64,000 nt of DNA from Geomonas ferrireducens (GCF_004917065.1 NZ_SSYA01000001.1:824550-888549), one strand, 5' to 3'; shown: positions 1 to 8,039, counted from the stretch's first letter. Translations and numbers: made by a program. Notes: generated by a model from the sequence alone, not told the origin.

Positions 1-65
1 AGCTTGATGGCGTGATAGGTGTTCCCTTCCTTGTTGGGGCTGCCGTTGAATGCCACGACCTTCAT
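1..65 (-). CDS. Flavodoxin-type NADPH-dependent FMN reductase family protein (5' end only)
   Basis: The window begins inside this gene; only the first 21 codons are present and the rest lies to the left. The reading is MKVVAFNGSPNKEGNT..., and the GSPxKxGNT stretch is the FMN phosphate-binding loop typical of NADPH-dependent FMN reductases and iron-sulfur flavoproteins. The ATG is preceded by a GGAGGAG ribosome-binding site at 71-77. It is transcribed divergently from an HxlR-type regulator, a common arrangement in which the regulator controls the flavoprotein gene. The family is read from the P-loop alone, so the exact enzyme cannot be named. Confidence 0.7.
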   Translation of the reverse strand, partial: MKVVAFNGSPNKEGNTYHAIK

Positions 66-181
66 TGTGTCTCCTCCCGTCTGGCTGTTCTGAATCAACC
101 CGACGCTTTTCTTTTTTTTGCAGTTGGGCTATATAGGACCATTGGTGCCGGACCGTCAATAACGTACTTTTGCGAAACGTA

Positions 182-204
182 GTACCTTATTTGAAACACG
201 GTAC
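182..204. promoter_or_regulatory. Candidate HxlR operator (GTACC-N13-GGTAC dyad)
   Basis: An inverted repeat GTACC (182-186) and GGTAC (200-204) lies between the divergent flavoprotein and HxlR genes, with a further GTAC half-site at 164-167. HxlR/HypR regulators generally bind GTAC-containing dyads between such gene pairs, so this is a plausible autoregulatory site. The assignment is inference from position and motif. Confidence 0.4.
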
Positions 205-235
205 CCTACAGGGAACCTCGCCAGAAGGAGATGAC

Positions 236-598
236 ATGCAGCAAAGCCAGTCTACAGCCGAAGTAATGACATTGCGGGACAAGGAATACAAGTGCGGTAT
301 CGACGTGACACTGGCTCTTGTCGGTGGGAAATGGAAGGCCTCCATCCTATGGCATCTCGCACAGGACACCATGCGCTTTTCCGACCTGCAGCGACAGTTC
401 GCGGACACGACGAGGAAGATGCTCACCCAGCAGTTGCGCGAACTGGAGGGCGATGGGCTGGTGCACCGCGAAGTCTACCCGCAGGTTCCGCCCAAGGTCG
501 AGTACTCACTGACCGAGCAGGGAAAGAGCATCTTTCCGATCCTGGAGATGATGTGCGACTGGGGGGCGAGCTACCTTAAGGCGGCGAACACGCCCTGA
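236..598 (+). CDS. HxlR-family winged-helix transcriptional regulator
   Basis: A 120-residue protein made almost entirely of the HxlR (DUF24) winged-helix domain. The conserved features are a Cys at residue 20 (YKCG), GGKWK at the start of the first helix, RFSDLQR and the KMLTQQLRELEGDGLV recognition region, followed by the wing and LTEQG. The Cys sits where HypR/QorR-type members carry their redox-sensing thiol. I chose the ATG at 236 because AAGGAG lies six bases upstream at 225-230; the frame is open further upstream only from a TTG. It is divergent from a flavin reductase-like gene, which suggests a response to electrophile, quinone or thiol stress; the inducer cannot be told from sequence. 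Confidence 0.88.
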   Translation: MQQSQSTAEVMTLRDKEYKCGIDVTLALVGGKWKASILWHLAQDTMRFSDLQRQFADTTRKMLTQQLRELEGDGLVHREVYPQVPPKVEYSLTEQGKSIFPILEMMCDWGASYLKAANTP

Positions 599-618
599 AA
601 CCGGCCTGAGATCGCATC

Positions 619-735
619 AAGGCAAATCCCCCCTGTCCCCCCTTCGCGAAGGCGCGCTACGGGGGGCAGGCTCCCCCTACATCAAGTGGGGAACGTAGGG
701 GCTCATGCAGTGCTTCGCAGGAGGCCGCACTTCAC
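619..735. repeat. C-rich dispersed intergenic repeat (copy 1)
   Basis: The block starting AAGGCAAATCCCCCCTG is repeated almost exactly at 8221-8256. It continues here as short G-rich and C-rich stretches that can fold on themselves. No open frame of interest covers it. It fills most of the gap between the HxlR gene and the next gene. Confidence 0.6.
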
Positions 736-768
736 GTTCCCCGGAACTTTCTGCAAAAACAAAGTAAA

Positions 769-799
769 GGGCCCCTCTCCCGATGCCGGGGAGGGGCCC
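769..799 (-). terminator. Rho-independent terminator of the proline/arginine-rich secreted protein gene
   Basis: A strong GC hairpin pairs GGGCCCCTC with GAGGGGCCC around a short loop. Read on the minus strand it is followed by a T-rich run (TTTACTTTGTTTTT). It sits about 25 bases past the stop of the minus-strand gene. Confidence 0.8.
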
Positions 800-822
800 A
801 TTCGTGCTACTGGATTACCGCA

Positions 823-1749
823 CTAGCGGCCACGTTCGTCATCCTTGTCCTGGCCGCGGCCCCGGCCCTGGCCGCCGCCCCTCTCGGGGCCGCCACCTCT
901 TTCCATCCTCTCCTGCATCCTTTCCTGGCGCGGTTCCATGCGCTGCTCAATGCGAGGCTCATGCCCCCTTGGAGGCTCCATGGCCTTCGGCGCGTGCTGG
1001 GCAGGAGGCTGCATCCTCGGTTCGTGCTGCATCGGTGCCTGCCGCTCGCGTTCCGGCCCGCGCTGCATCTGGGCCGGCGGCATTGCACCCGGCCCTCTCA
1101 TCTCGGGACGCTCCTGGCGTACCGGCGGACCGGATGGACGTTTTTCCACCTCCCTCAGATGTTGCCGTACCACGCTGTTTTTAGGCTGGTAACGGTAACT
1201 GTCACGGCGCACCCTTTGCTGCTGTTCGTAAGTAGAAGGATAGCGATCACCGGTATAGCGGCGCTGGTAGGTGGGAAGCGGCGCCCTGCCGGGCGCGCGG
1301 CTTCTGTCCCAGCGGTCCCAGCCGTGGCGGCGTTCTTCCCATCCGCGTCCCCAGTGCTGTCCCCAGCGCGGCGGGTAGTTGGGCGCCCAGGACCTGAAGT
1401 AGACCGGCGGTTCAACATAGTACCGCACCGGTACGCGCAGGATGTAGACCGGCACCACATAGGGGTCTACCAGAGCCCATGGACCGTTGTACCAGGAGCT
1501 CACGTACCAGTTATCGTTCCAGAAGCTCCAGTACATGCCGTCATAAAAGAAGTAGTTGCCGGGGACATTGGGGGCATAGTAGACGGGATAACCCGGTATA
1601 GGGCGCAGGTCGGGGTAGCCACCGAGATTGATCCCGATGCTCACGTTGGGAAGCCCGATCCCTATGCCAACGCTCACTGAGGCTGTTGCGGTAGTGGACA
1701 GACAGAACAGCAAGCCCAGTACTATGAAGCAATGACGCAATCTTTGCAT
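823..1749 (-). CDS. Secreted protein with aromatic-rich N-terminal region and Pro/Arg/Gln-rich low-complexity tail
   Basis: I do not recognise a named family with certainty. Residues 1-24 form a signal peptide ending at an Ala-rich site. The next stretch carries glycine/isoleucine repeats (SVGIGIGLPN) and then many Tyr, Trp and Pro residues, with patterns such as YYAPN, YFFYDGMYW and WYVSSWYNGPW that occur in periplasmic/outer-membrane proteins of Geobacteraceae. The last 150 residues are low-complexity Arg/Pro/Gln/Met/Glu and are probably disordered. An upstream in-frame ATG at 1761 exists, but the CCTCC complement at 1755-1759 (GGAGG) is placed to serve the ATG at 1749. It is a single-gene unit with a strong terminator. 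Confidence 0.65.
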   Translation of the reverse strand: MQRLRHCFIVLGLLFCLSTTATASVSVGIGIGLPNVSIGINLGGYPDLRPIPGYPVYYAPNVPGNYFFYDGMYWSFWNDNWYVSSWYNGPWALVDPYVVPVYILRVPVRYYVEPPVYFRSWAPNYPPRWGQHWGRGWEERRHGWDRWDRSRAPGRAPLPTYQRRYTGDRYPSTYEQQQRVRRDSYRYQPKNSVVRQHLREVEKRPSGPPVRQERPEMRGPGAMPPAQMQRGPERERQAPMQHEPRMQPPAQHAPKAMEPPRGHEPRIEQRMEPRQERMQERMERGGGPERGGGQGRGRGQDKDDERGR

Positions 1750-1880
1750 ATTGTCCTCCATTTACTCAGCAGGTGTTGTAGGTATCTCAAAGCGGCGCGG
1801 CCCTCTCTTACAGCATCGCGCCGCATAACAGCATACCACATTCCAGCTGCTGCACCAAAACAGCCACCGCAACACAAAGG

Positions 1881-1906
1881 AAAAGCCACCCGTATGGGTG
1901 GCTTTT
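1881..1906 (-). terminator. Terminator downstream of the 12-heme cytochrome
   Basis: AAAAGCCACCC, four-base loop, GGGTGGCTTTT: a 7-bp GC-rich stem with A and T runs on both sides, so it can act in either direction. It lies 31 bases past the cytochrome stop codon. Confidence 0.75.
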
Positions 1907-1936
1907 CGGTACTGCGACTGTTACTGCTGATTACCG

Positions 1937-3955
1937 CTAGTGCTCTTCGGTATGCCCGCCGGTCATCCCTGCGCTGAAGGTATGGCAGTTGCTGCAGTCA
2001 TACCCTTTGCTCTGGACGTGGGTGCTGTGGACGCTGTTGGCGCCCGGGAAGCTCTTCATGCCATGGCAGTTGTCGCACAGGGTGGTCATCGCTTCCTTCA
2101 GCGGATAGCCGGTGCCGTGGCAGGCCGCGCAGTTCTTGCGGTCGCGGTGGTTGCTGTGCAGCGAGGTGAAGCTCGTGTAGGTCTTCGCCGAGTGGCAAAC
2201 GTCGCACAGTTGCGCGGTGGTGCCGCGACGGGTGTAGCCGAGGTTTGCGAACGGAATACGGTTCGCGCCGGCGGTGACCTGCGGGTGGCAGCCGCCGTTG
2301 GAGCAGGAGACTGCGGTGGTCTTCGGACCTACGCCGTGGAAGATCCCCTCGTACTGCTCAGTCGGGACGAAGGTGTGGGCATTGTAGGTCATCCCCTGGG
2401 CGGCGGCGCCCAACTGGATGGCGGTGTTGATGTCACCGGTCTCGAAGGCGTACTTGTTCTTCACCGGCAGGAGCTGCTTGGTGGTGGTCTCCATCGGCTG
2501 CGAACCGGTGTGGAGTTTGAACGGGTAGAGCTTGGAGAACTTCCCGGTCGGATCGACGAAAGCTCCGTCGGGGCTGCTGATCACCTGCACGCCGCGGGAA
2601 TCGAGGCTGGCGGGATCCTTGAACTTGTAGAAGTGGCTGAACCCGTTGAACCACGCGTAGGTCGGCATGATGTTGGTGCCCTTGGTCATCTCCGGGTCCC
2701 ACAGCGCCTTGGCTGTGTCGATCTCCATGACGGCCCAGTTCCTGTGCGTGTCGGTCGGGATGGTCTTCGCGAAGGTCGGTACGTGGCATACGGAGCAGTT
2801 AACCTTGTCGCTGTGGCGGTTCAAGTCGTTGTAGCTCACGTTGGTGGAGCGGTGCGGGATGCGGGAGTGGCAGTTCTCGCAGGAAAGTACGCGGGTGGTG
2901 TCAAGAGCGCGCATGTCGGAGCCGCGGCCTGCCATCCGGTGTCCTTCGGTCCTATGGCACTCCTGGCAGGCGAAGTTCTGCCCGTCGCTTCCCATGTGCA
3001 CGTCGTAAGCCTTGGTGCAGACCTTGTTGGTCGATTCGATGTCGCCGCGCTTGTAGTTGTCACCGCCGCCGGACTTCTCGTGGCAGCGCATGCAGGTGGT
3101 GCGGGTCGGTCGGATCACGTTCTGCGCGATGGAGAGCACGTTCAGACCGTCGGCCGGGACCATGGAGAAGGTGCCGTCGGCGTTCTGGATCACCTTCCTG
3201 GAGTAGCCGTTGCCGTGGCACATGAGGCAGTCGATGTTCTCAAGCTGCGCCTGGCTGGAGGTGGTGGAGGGCTTCAAACCGTTGCCCGCATGGCAGACCG
3301 CGCAGCCGCCGGGGCCGGTGGTCCCGTCGGTCTTGGCGAAGATGGTCAGCCAGTTCATGTCCGGCTGAATGCAGAAGTTGTTGATGCCGCCCATCTTGGA
3401 GGCCTTGGAGCCGGAAGCCGCCAGCTCAATCGCCTTCTGGTTGTCGCCGGTCCACTGGTAGTGTACCGAACCGAACATGGCGGTCGCCTGGCTTGCGTGG
3501 CAGGAGCTGGTGATGCAGGTGGCCGGACCGTTGTACGCGGTCACGTAGCTTGCGTGGCTCGGCACCGGGAGCTGCACCTTGAAGGTGGTGGAGCCGGAAC
3601 CGGTGTTGCTGCTCGTGTCGGTGAAGCTGACCGTGGCGGTGTAGGTCCCTTTCGGTGCGGAGCTCGAGAGGGTGTAGTTGTAGTAGGCGAACCCGGTGTA
3701 CGGGTCCTTGCTCATGGCGACACCGTTCAAGAGCGTCGTCCCGGTAGGGCTCTTGATGGTGACGTTTGCGTAGCGGATCTGGGAAGTGGTGATCCGGGTG
3801 GTGCCGTTCTCGGCGTTGGCCTTCACGGTTACGACGGAACTCTGACCATAGTTCAGCTTGTTGGTCGCCGTCTGCACCGAAAGGGTCGCCGCGAAAGCGG
3901 TGCCGTAGCAGGAAGCGGCCAGCAGCACGCCTCCAACCAGTGCGGTTTTCTTCAT
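1937..3955 (-). CDS. Dodecaheme c-type cytochrome with N-terminal Ig-like domain
   Basis: A 672-residue exported electron-transfer protein. A signal peptide (residues 1-22, ending TAFAA) is followed by a Thr/Ser-rich beta-sandwich domain to about residue 125. After it I count ten CXXCH motifs (for example CAVCH, CLMCH, CMRCH, CENCH, CAACH) and two CX4CH motifs (CITSSCH and CSNGGCH), which also bind haem in several multiheme families, giving about twelve haems. Such proteins carry electrons across the periplasm or at the outer surface to metals or electrodes in Geobacter. The ATG at 3955 is preceded by AAGGAGG; the frame extends upstream but lacks a ribosome site and would include the promoter. 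A sigma-54-like promoter lies at 4036-4054. Exact Omc identity is not assignable. Confidence 0.92.
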   Translation of the reverse strand: MKKTALVGGVLLAASCYGTAFAATLSVQTATNKLNYGQSSVVTVKANAENGTTRITTSQIRYANVTIKSPTGTTLLNGVAMSKDPYTGFAYYNYTLSSSAPKGTYTATVSFTDTSSNTGSGSTTFKVQLPVPSHASYVTAYNGPATCITSSCHASQATAMFGSVHYQWTGDNQKAIELAASGSKASKMGGINNFCIQPDMNWLTIFAKTDGTTGPGGCAVCHAGNGLKPSTTSSQAQLENIDCLMCHGNGYSRKVIQNADGTFSMVPADGLNVLSIAQNVIRPTRTTCMRCHEKSGGGDNYKRGDIESTNKVCTKAYDVHMGSDGQNFACQECHRTEGHRMAGRGSDMRALDTTRVLSCENCHSRIPHRSTNVSYNDLNRHSDKVNCSVCHVPTFAKTIPTDTHRNWAVMEIDTAKALWDPEMTKGTNIMPTYAWFNGFSHFYKFKDPASLDSRGVQVISSPDGAFVDPTGKFSKLYPFKLHTGSQPMETTTKQLLPVKNKYAFETGDINTAIQLGAAAQGMTYNAHTFVPTEQYEGIFHGVGPKTTAVSCSNGGCHPQVTAGANRIPFANLGYTRRGTTAQLCDVCHSAKTYTSFTSLHSNHRDRKNCAACHGTGYPLKEAMTTLCDNCHGMKSFPGANSVHSTHVQSKGYDCSNCHTFSAGMTGGHTEEH

Positions 3956-4036
3956 GTCAACCTCCTTGGATGTGTTCCCTGCAGTGCGAACTATTTGCCC
4001 GTGGCCACGGTCTGTGCGTTCACAAGTGGGCATAAC

Positions 4037-4054
4037 AAGCAACACTTATACCAA
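4037..4054 (-). promoter_or_regulatory. Sigma-54 (-24/-12) type promoter of the cytochrome gene
   Basis: On the minus strand the sequence is TTGGTATAAGTGTTGCTT. The invariant GG and GC are exactly ten bases apart, as in the RpoN consensus TTGGCAC-N5-TTGC. It lies about 80 bases before the start codon at 3955. RpoN control of cytochrome genes is known in Geobacter; this particular site is inferred. Confidence 0.6.
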
Positions 4055-4199
4055 AATGGGCGCGCCCTAATAAGCAACCGTTTCACCTACAGAAATGTCC
4101 GATCCCCTCCTACAGACCTGCCGCTCCGGGTGAGCCACTCCACCCTGTTGGGTGTTATACACCACCAGCTAGGGTGAAATCCCCATTAACAGAGAAACG

Positions 4200-4228
4200 T
4201 TGACATATTAAGCTAAATCTCATACAAG
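4200..4228 (+). promoter_or_regulatory. Sigma-70-type promoter for the beta-propeller gene
   Basis: TTGACA (4200-4205), 17-base spacer, TACAAG (4223-4228), about 50 bases before the start codon at 4280. The rest of the 324-base gap between the two divergent genes shows no gene. Confidence 0.6.
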
Positions 4229-4279
4229 TCCCCTGCTGACCATCACCTGCTCCAAGAGAGCCGTTCTACGAGAGGCATC

Positions 4280-5248
4280 ATGAAAAACGCTATCCGTGCC
4301 GCGATAATCGCCATCCTTCTTCTCCCAGCGTTCGTCAACGCCGGCGACGTCACCATCACCCGTATCAGCAGCGGCGCGGGGACGAAACAGTTCCCGGACA
4401 TATACGGCGGGCGCGTGGTCTGGCAGGACAGCCGCAACGGCAAGGCGGACATCTACCTCTTCGACATCGCATCAGGCATCGAAACGCGGATAACCCAAGG
4501 TGGGCACGACCACAAGAAGCCGCGCATCTACGGGGACAGGATCTACTGGCAGGACTACCGCAACGGGAACTCGGACATCTACATGTACGATCTTGCGGAG
4601 AAAAAGGAGAGGCCGGTGGTGGTGTCGCCGATCCAGAAGATCGACCTTGCCGTCTCGGAACGGTACCTGGCCTGGACCGACCTGAGCGACGGCAAGGGAA
4701 CGGTCTGTCTGTACGATCCGGCCACAAAAAAGGAAAAGTGGATGACGTCAGGGCAGGCGCCGCAAGGGTTCGCCGCCCTGTCGGCGCAATACCTGGTCTG
4801 GAAGGACGAGCGCAACGATTCGGGCGACATCTACCTCTATGACATCGCGAAGGGAAAAGAGTCGAGGATCACCAGCAACCCGGAGGCCCAGTGGTCGCCG
4901 GCCGCGTACGGGAACTTGGTGGTGTGGGAGGATAACCGGAACAAGGACGTACTGCCCAACTACGACATCTACCTCTATGACACCGCCACGGGCAAGGAGA
5001 GACAGCTCACCAGAAGCGACGCCAACCAGCGCTTCCCGCGCGTCTGGGAGACCAAGGTCGTTTTCGTCGACAATTCCCGGGCGGAGGCAGAAGATATCCA
5101 CCTCCTCGACCTGGCGACCGGCAAGGAAACCGCGCTGACTCACGGGACCACGGATTACTACACACCGGCGATCTACGGCGATCGTGTTGTCTTCAGTGAC
5201 CTGAAGAACATCTATCTGGCGACGATACCAACCGGCGGCGCCAGGTAA
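4280..5248 (+). CDS. Secreted TolB-like six-bladed beta-propeller protein
   Basis: 322 residues with a signal peptide (cleavage after VNA, about residue 21). The remainder consists of repeats of about 45-50 residues with the pattern (I/V)YGDR(I/V)xWQDxRNGxxDIYxYDLAxGxE, seen at least six times; these are PD40/TolB-type blades. Proteins of this kind in Geobacter are often annotated as cell-surface or TolB-like, but no Tol-Pal role can be inferred because the N-terminal TolB domain is missing and pal is elsewhere (7430). A good promoter lies upstream, and the next gene is convergent. It may bind a carbohydrate or another protein; no catalytic residues are evident. Confidence 0.8.
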   Translation: MKNAIRAAIIAILLLPAFVNAGDVTITRISSGAGTKQFPDIYGGRVVWQDSRNGKADIYLFDIASGIETRITQGGHDHKKPRIYGDRIYWQDYRNGNSDIYMYDLAEKKERPVVVSPIQKIDLAVSERYLAWTDLSDGKGTVCLYDPATKKEKWMTSGQAPQGFAALSAQYLVWKDERNDSGDIYLYDIAKGKESRITSNPEAQWSPAAYGNLVVWEDNRNKDVLPNYDIYLYDTATGKERQLTRSDANQRFPRVWETKVVFVDNSRAEAEDIHLLDLATGKETALTHGTTDYYTPAIYGDRVVFSDLKNIYLATIPTGGAR

Positions 5249-5281
5249 CCGCCCACCCCGCGAGGCGGGTGCGTAGACTTA

Positions 5282-6514
5282 TCATGACTCGGGAGGCTTC
5301 TCCCGTTTGGACTGCAGGCCTTCTTTCATTTCCTCGAAACAGGAGGGGCAGATGCCGTGGCTGAACAAGGCGTCGGTGTGCTCCGAGATGTACTGTTCCA
5401 TCTGCTGCCAGCTCTCCTGGTCATTGCGGATCTTCTTGCAGTAGGAGCAGATCGGGATCACTCCCTCGAGGATGCGCACTTTGGCAAGCGCAGCCTCCAA
5501 TTCCTCCACCTTTGCCGCCAGCTCCCCCTGGATTACCTTTCGCTCAGCCACGTCCTGTTCCAAGATTCTGTTCAGCGTTTCAAGCTCCGCAGTCCTCTCC
5601 TTCACCTGCCCCACCAGCCCATCCTTCTCGGCCCGCAGATGCCTGGACAGATCGTTGAAGGCGCCGGTCAGCTCCCTCAGTTCCGTCCCATGGAGCGGTA
5701 GCGCAATATCCTCTCCGAGCTTTTTGTCATCGCGGATGATTGCCATAGTCCGGTCGCGGAGGTCCCCGAGCGGCCCGAGCAGCAAGCGGTCCATGAACAG
5801 GAACTGCAGGGCCGATGAAACTCCGAGTATGGTCAACAGCAGCACGGAAAGCTTGAAGGAGAGTTCGTTGGCGCTGGCGTAGGCCTGCTGCAGCGGGATG
5901 CGGATCGAGATGGCGGAGACGAGCTCGCGATCCTGCCGGTTGAAACTTCGCGTCTCCCCGTATTGCCTGACCAGTTCCGCGGGCGCCGACTGCGGCATGC
6001 TGTGGCAGCGCAGGCAGCTCTTCTCCATGCTCTCCCCGCGACGCATGACGACGAAGTAGGGCTTTCCGTCTATCTGACGTATGTCGGAACGGACATCGAG
6101 TGCGTTATCGCGCTTGAGGTCGGCGATGAAGGCGCGTTCGAACGGGTCTGCCTCGTTCTTCGGGCTTCTCGCGTTCACCGCGCATTCCTTGTAGTAGTAA
6201 TCACTCCTTGAGAAGGCCTTGTTGTAGGCGTCGATCTCACGCACCGCGTAGGTGGACGACATCCAGACCGGATCGAAGTACTCCGGCGTACGGTAACGGT
6301 CGCTGAGATCGAAAACATGCGGCTTCAGCTGGTTGGAGAAGTAGCTGTGGATGGCCATGTTGCGGTCCAGAATGAGGCGCGCCTTTTCCTGGGCCTCCGC
6401 CAGTGCCTGCCCGCGCTGGTGATAGTTCACCGTAACGACGATGGCAGCCGCGACAGCAACAAAGGAGGTCACATACAGAGCCAGGAACAGATTTTTAGCT
6501 GAAATCGCGCGCAT
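5282..6514 (-). CDS. Haem-binding DUF3365 sensor with HAMP, coiled coil and C-terminal Cys module
   Basis: A 410-residue inner-membrane sensor. A TM helix (8-30) precedes a periplasmic domain (about 31-205) of the DUF3365/Tll0287 type with one haem c motif, CLRCH at 167-171. A second TM helix (about 211-235) is followed by HAMP and a long coiled coil (290-350). The end has two Cys pairs, ICSYCKKIR and GICPSCFEE, separated by an SWQQMEQYISEH stretch; this small module is often found at the end of Geobacter sensor proteins and probably binds a metal. No kinase, GGDEF or methyl-accepting domain is present, so output must be through the Cys module or a partner. The ATG has GGAAGG nearby, and a promoter is visible at 6542-6570. 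Confidence 0.85.
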   Translation of the reverse strand: MRAISAKNLFLALYVTSFVAVAAAIVVTVNYHQRGQALAEAQEKARLILDRNMAIHSYFSNQLKPHVFDLSDRYRTPEYFDPVWMSSTYAVREIDAYNKAFSRSDYYYKECAVNARSPKNEADPFERAFIADLKRDNALDVRSDIRQIDGKPYFVVMRRGESMEKSCLRCHSMPQSAPAELVRQYGETRSFNRQDRELVSAISIRIPLQQAYASANELSFKLSVLLLTILGVSSALQFLFMDRLLLGPLGDLRDRTMAIIRDDKKLGEDIALPLHGTELRELTGAFNDLSRHLRAEKDGLVGQVKERTAELETLNRILEQDVAERKVIQGELAAKVEELEAALAKVRILEGVIPICSYCKKIRNDQESWQQMEQYISEHTDALFSHGICPSCFEEMKEGLQSKREKPPES

Positions 6515-6541
6515 TTGCCTTCCGTCATCAGGGTTTTAGCC

Positions 6542-6570
6542 ACCCTACTGTCAGCGACAATAGCTGTCAA
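6542..6570 (-). promoter_or_regulatory. Sigma-70-type promoter of the haem sensor gene
   Basis: On the minus strand: TTGACA (6570-6565), 17-base spacer, TAGGGT (6547-6542), about 28 bases before the start codon. The -35 is perfect and the -10 keeps the T, A and final T positions. Confidence 0.45.
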
Positions 6571-6652
6571 TGGGGTTTTTAGCCATTTCGGCTACCGCAC
6601 AATCCCGGCCGCAGTCCCGCTGAAGGTCCCAGTCGTATTGCTGCGTCCCCCC

Positions 6653-6899
6653 TCTGTCTTCTCCACCCTGCACACCACCTCGGCGCCGGAGACGATTACC
6701 CGCCTGCTCGACATGGGGCTTGATCCCTTCAGCTTCTCCGATGCGCTTTTGTGCATCCTCGCCCAGCGTCTGGCCCGCCGCCTGTGTTCGGCCTGCAAGG
6801 AGAGCTATCAACATGACCACACTCAAGCAGGACGGCATACTCAAGTGCCTGCAGGGAATCACCGACGTACACGAGGTGCGTCGCGTCTGTATCAAGTAG
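6653..6899 (+). pseudogene. Remnant of a PilB/GspE-type secretion ATPase
   Basis: Two pieces of the C-terminal part of a type IV pilus/type II secretion ATPase remain. Piece one (6653-6808) encodes FSTLHTTSAPETITRLLDMG, then SDALLCILAQRLARRLC and a CSACKESY zinc region. Piece two (6813-6899), one frame over, encodes LKQDGILKCLQGITDVHEVRRVCIK and a stop, matching the family's extreme C-terminus. The 70-100 residues that normally separate these blocks are gone, as are the Walker motifs. It is therefore a decayed, internally deleted copy. An open frame runs from 6515 through the first piece to 7309, but that continuity is fortuitous. An intact relative fused to a receiver lies at 46437. Confidence 0.8.
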
Positions 6900-6970
6900 G
6901 AGGGTTGTGTTTCACCGAGAGATCGGTTATAAAGTCTTGTCTGCCTATAACTCGTCGGCAAACCTTCACT

Positions 6971-7309
6971 ATGATCAATAAAATGCTGCATCATAGATCA
7001 CTGCTGATATTCCTCACCTGCGCCACTACGCTCTGCGTCCTATTCTTCGGGATGCGAGTGCCTGAAATCTCGCAGCCGGGGCGCAGCCCCAAGCCGAAAC
7101 CCCGCGCCTACATAGAAGAGCAGTTCAAGAAGCACCATGAAACCGCGGCCAAGAAGTCACTGGACCACGTTCATGCCGAACTGCCGCCGGCCGTCGAACC
7201 GGTACTTCATGCCACCTATCGCACCGAGCTCCCCCACGCCTTCCACGGCGCGGCACTCTCCCCGTATTTCCCCAACCTTTCCCGGGCGCCTCCTCACTCC
7301 GCAGCCTGA
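6971..7309 (+). CDS. Small membrane-anchored hypothetical protein
   Basis: 112 residues: a single hydrophobic segment (about residues 9-27, LLIFLTCATTLCVLFFGM) after a short basic N-terminus, then a polar His/Lys/Glu-rich stretch and a Pro-rich end. I do not recognise the family. The frame continues upstream into the pseudogene remnant, so the ATG at 6971 is chosen because the TM segment then sits at the N-terminus. There is no clear Shine-Dalgarno sequence; a weak TTGTGT-N16-TTATAA promoter-like pair lies upstream. It may be a spurious frame, so confidence is low. Confidence 0.35.
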   Translation: MINKMLHHRSLLIFLTCATTLCVLFFGMRVPEISQPGRSPKPKPRAYIEEQFKKHHETAAKKSLDHVHAELPPAVEPVLHATYRTELPHAFHGAALSPYFPNLSRAPPHSAA

Positions 7310-7429
7310 CCCATTCGCGCCATTAACCACAGCTCCGTTGCCACGAGATGGCAATCATGCGGTCGCTTGCGTCCGCGCGCGCCCTGTCGCGTCCAATAAA
7401 CTACTGAAAGCAGAAGATGGAGGTTTTCC

Positions 7430-8023
7430 ATGAAGATGTCTCTCAAGCGTTTCGTTCCCGTTCTTTGCACCGGCCTTTTGATCGCAGGCGGCTGCGCCAA
7501 GCAGCAGGCAGTCAAGGCCGACCAGCCGATCGCTCCTTCTACCACCACCCAGTCGGCCGCACCCACGCAGGCTAAGCCGGCCGAGTCCAAACCGGCGGCG
7601 GCTCCCACGACGGCCCTGCCGGACTCCAACATAAAGAGTGAAGGGCTCGCTCAGGCTCAGGCGGCCCCCTCCAAGGCCGCCGCCGTTTCCCAGGCTCTCG
7701 AAAAGATCTACTTCGACTTCGACTCCGACATCCTGAGCGACACCGCCCGCAAGACCCTCGCCGCCAACTTCGACAAGCTGAAGGCTATGGGTAACGTCAA
7801 GGTCCGCGTCGAGGGTAACTGCGACGAGCGCGGCTCCGACGATTACAACCTGGCCCTCAGCGAGCGCCGCGCGCAGGCAGCGGTGAAGTACCTGACCTCG
7901 CTCGGCATCCCCGCGAGCCGCCTCTCCTTCATCGGCTACGGCGAGGAGAAGCCTGTCGACGCCGCCCACACCGAGGACGCCTGGTCCAAGAACAGGCGCG
8001 ACGAATTCACCATCAGCAAGTAA
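7430..8023 (+). CDS. pal: Peptidoglycan-associated lipoprotein (OmpA/Pal family)
   Basis: 197 residues. The signal sequence ends in a lipobox, LIAGGC, with the acylated Cys at residue 22, so the protein is anchored to the outer membrane. A Pro/Ala/Thr-rich linker (25-90) leads to an OmpA_C domain with the family landmarks FDFDSDIL, VRVEGNCDERGSDDYN, LALSERRAQAA and ISFIGYGEEKP-like SRLSFIGYG, including the Asp and Arg that bind diaminopimelate of peptidoglycan. The GGAGG site is ten bases before the ATG. The longer linker and the lack of tolQRAB/tolB neighbours mean it could be one of several Pal paralogues, but the domain assignment is firm. Confidence 0.88.
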   Translation: MKMSLKRFVPVLCTGLLIAGGCAKQQAVKADQPIAPSTTTQSAAPTQAKPAESKPAAAPTTALPDSNIKSEGLAQAQAAPSKAAAVSQALEKIYFDFDSDILSDTARKTLAANFDKLKAMGNVKVRVEGNCDERGSDDYNLALSERRAQAAVKYLTSLGIPASRLSFIGYGEEKPVDAAHTEDAWSKNRRDEFTISK

Positions 8024-8039
8024 AGAGGCAGACATCAGG

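Noticed and set aside
3975-4035. c-di-GMP (GEMM) riboswitch in the cytochrome leader
   Set aside because: A GGGCAAA-like stretch is present on the minus strand, but the paired second motif (GACGCAAAGC-type) is missing, so the fold cannot be built.
1940-4177. A 745-codon open frame on the plus strand over the cytochrome gene
   Set aside because: It is the complement of a GC-rich gene; the minus-strand product has signal peptide and twelve haem motifs, while this one has only low-complexity Val/Ala/Gly.
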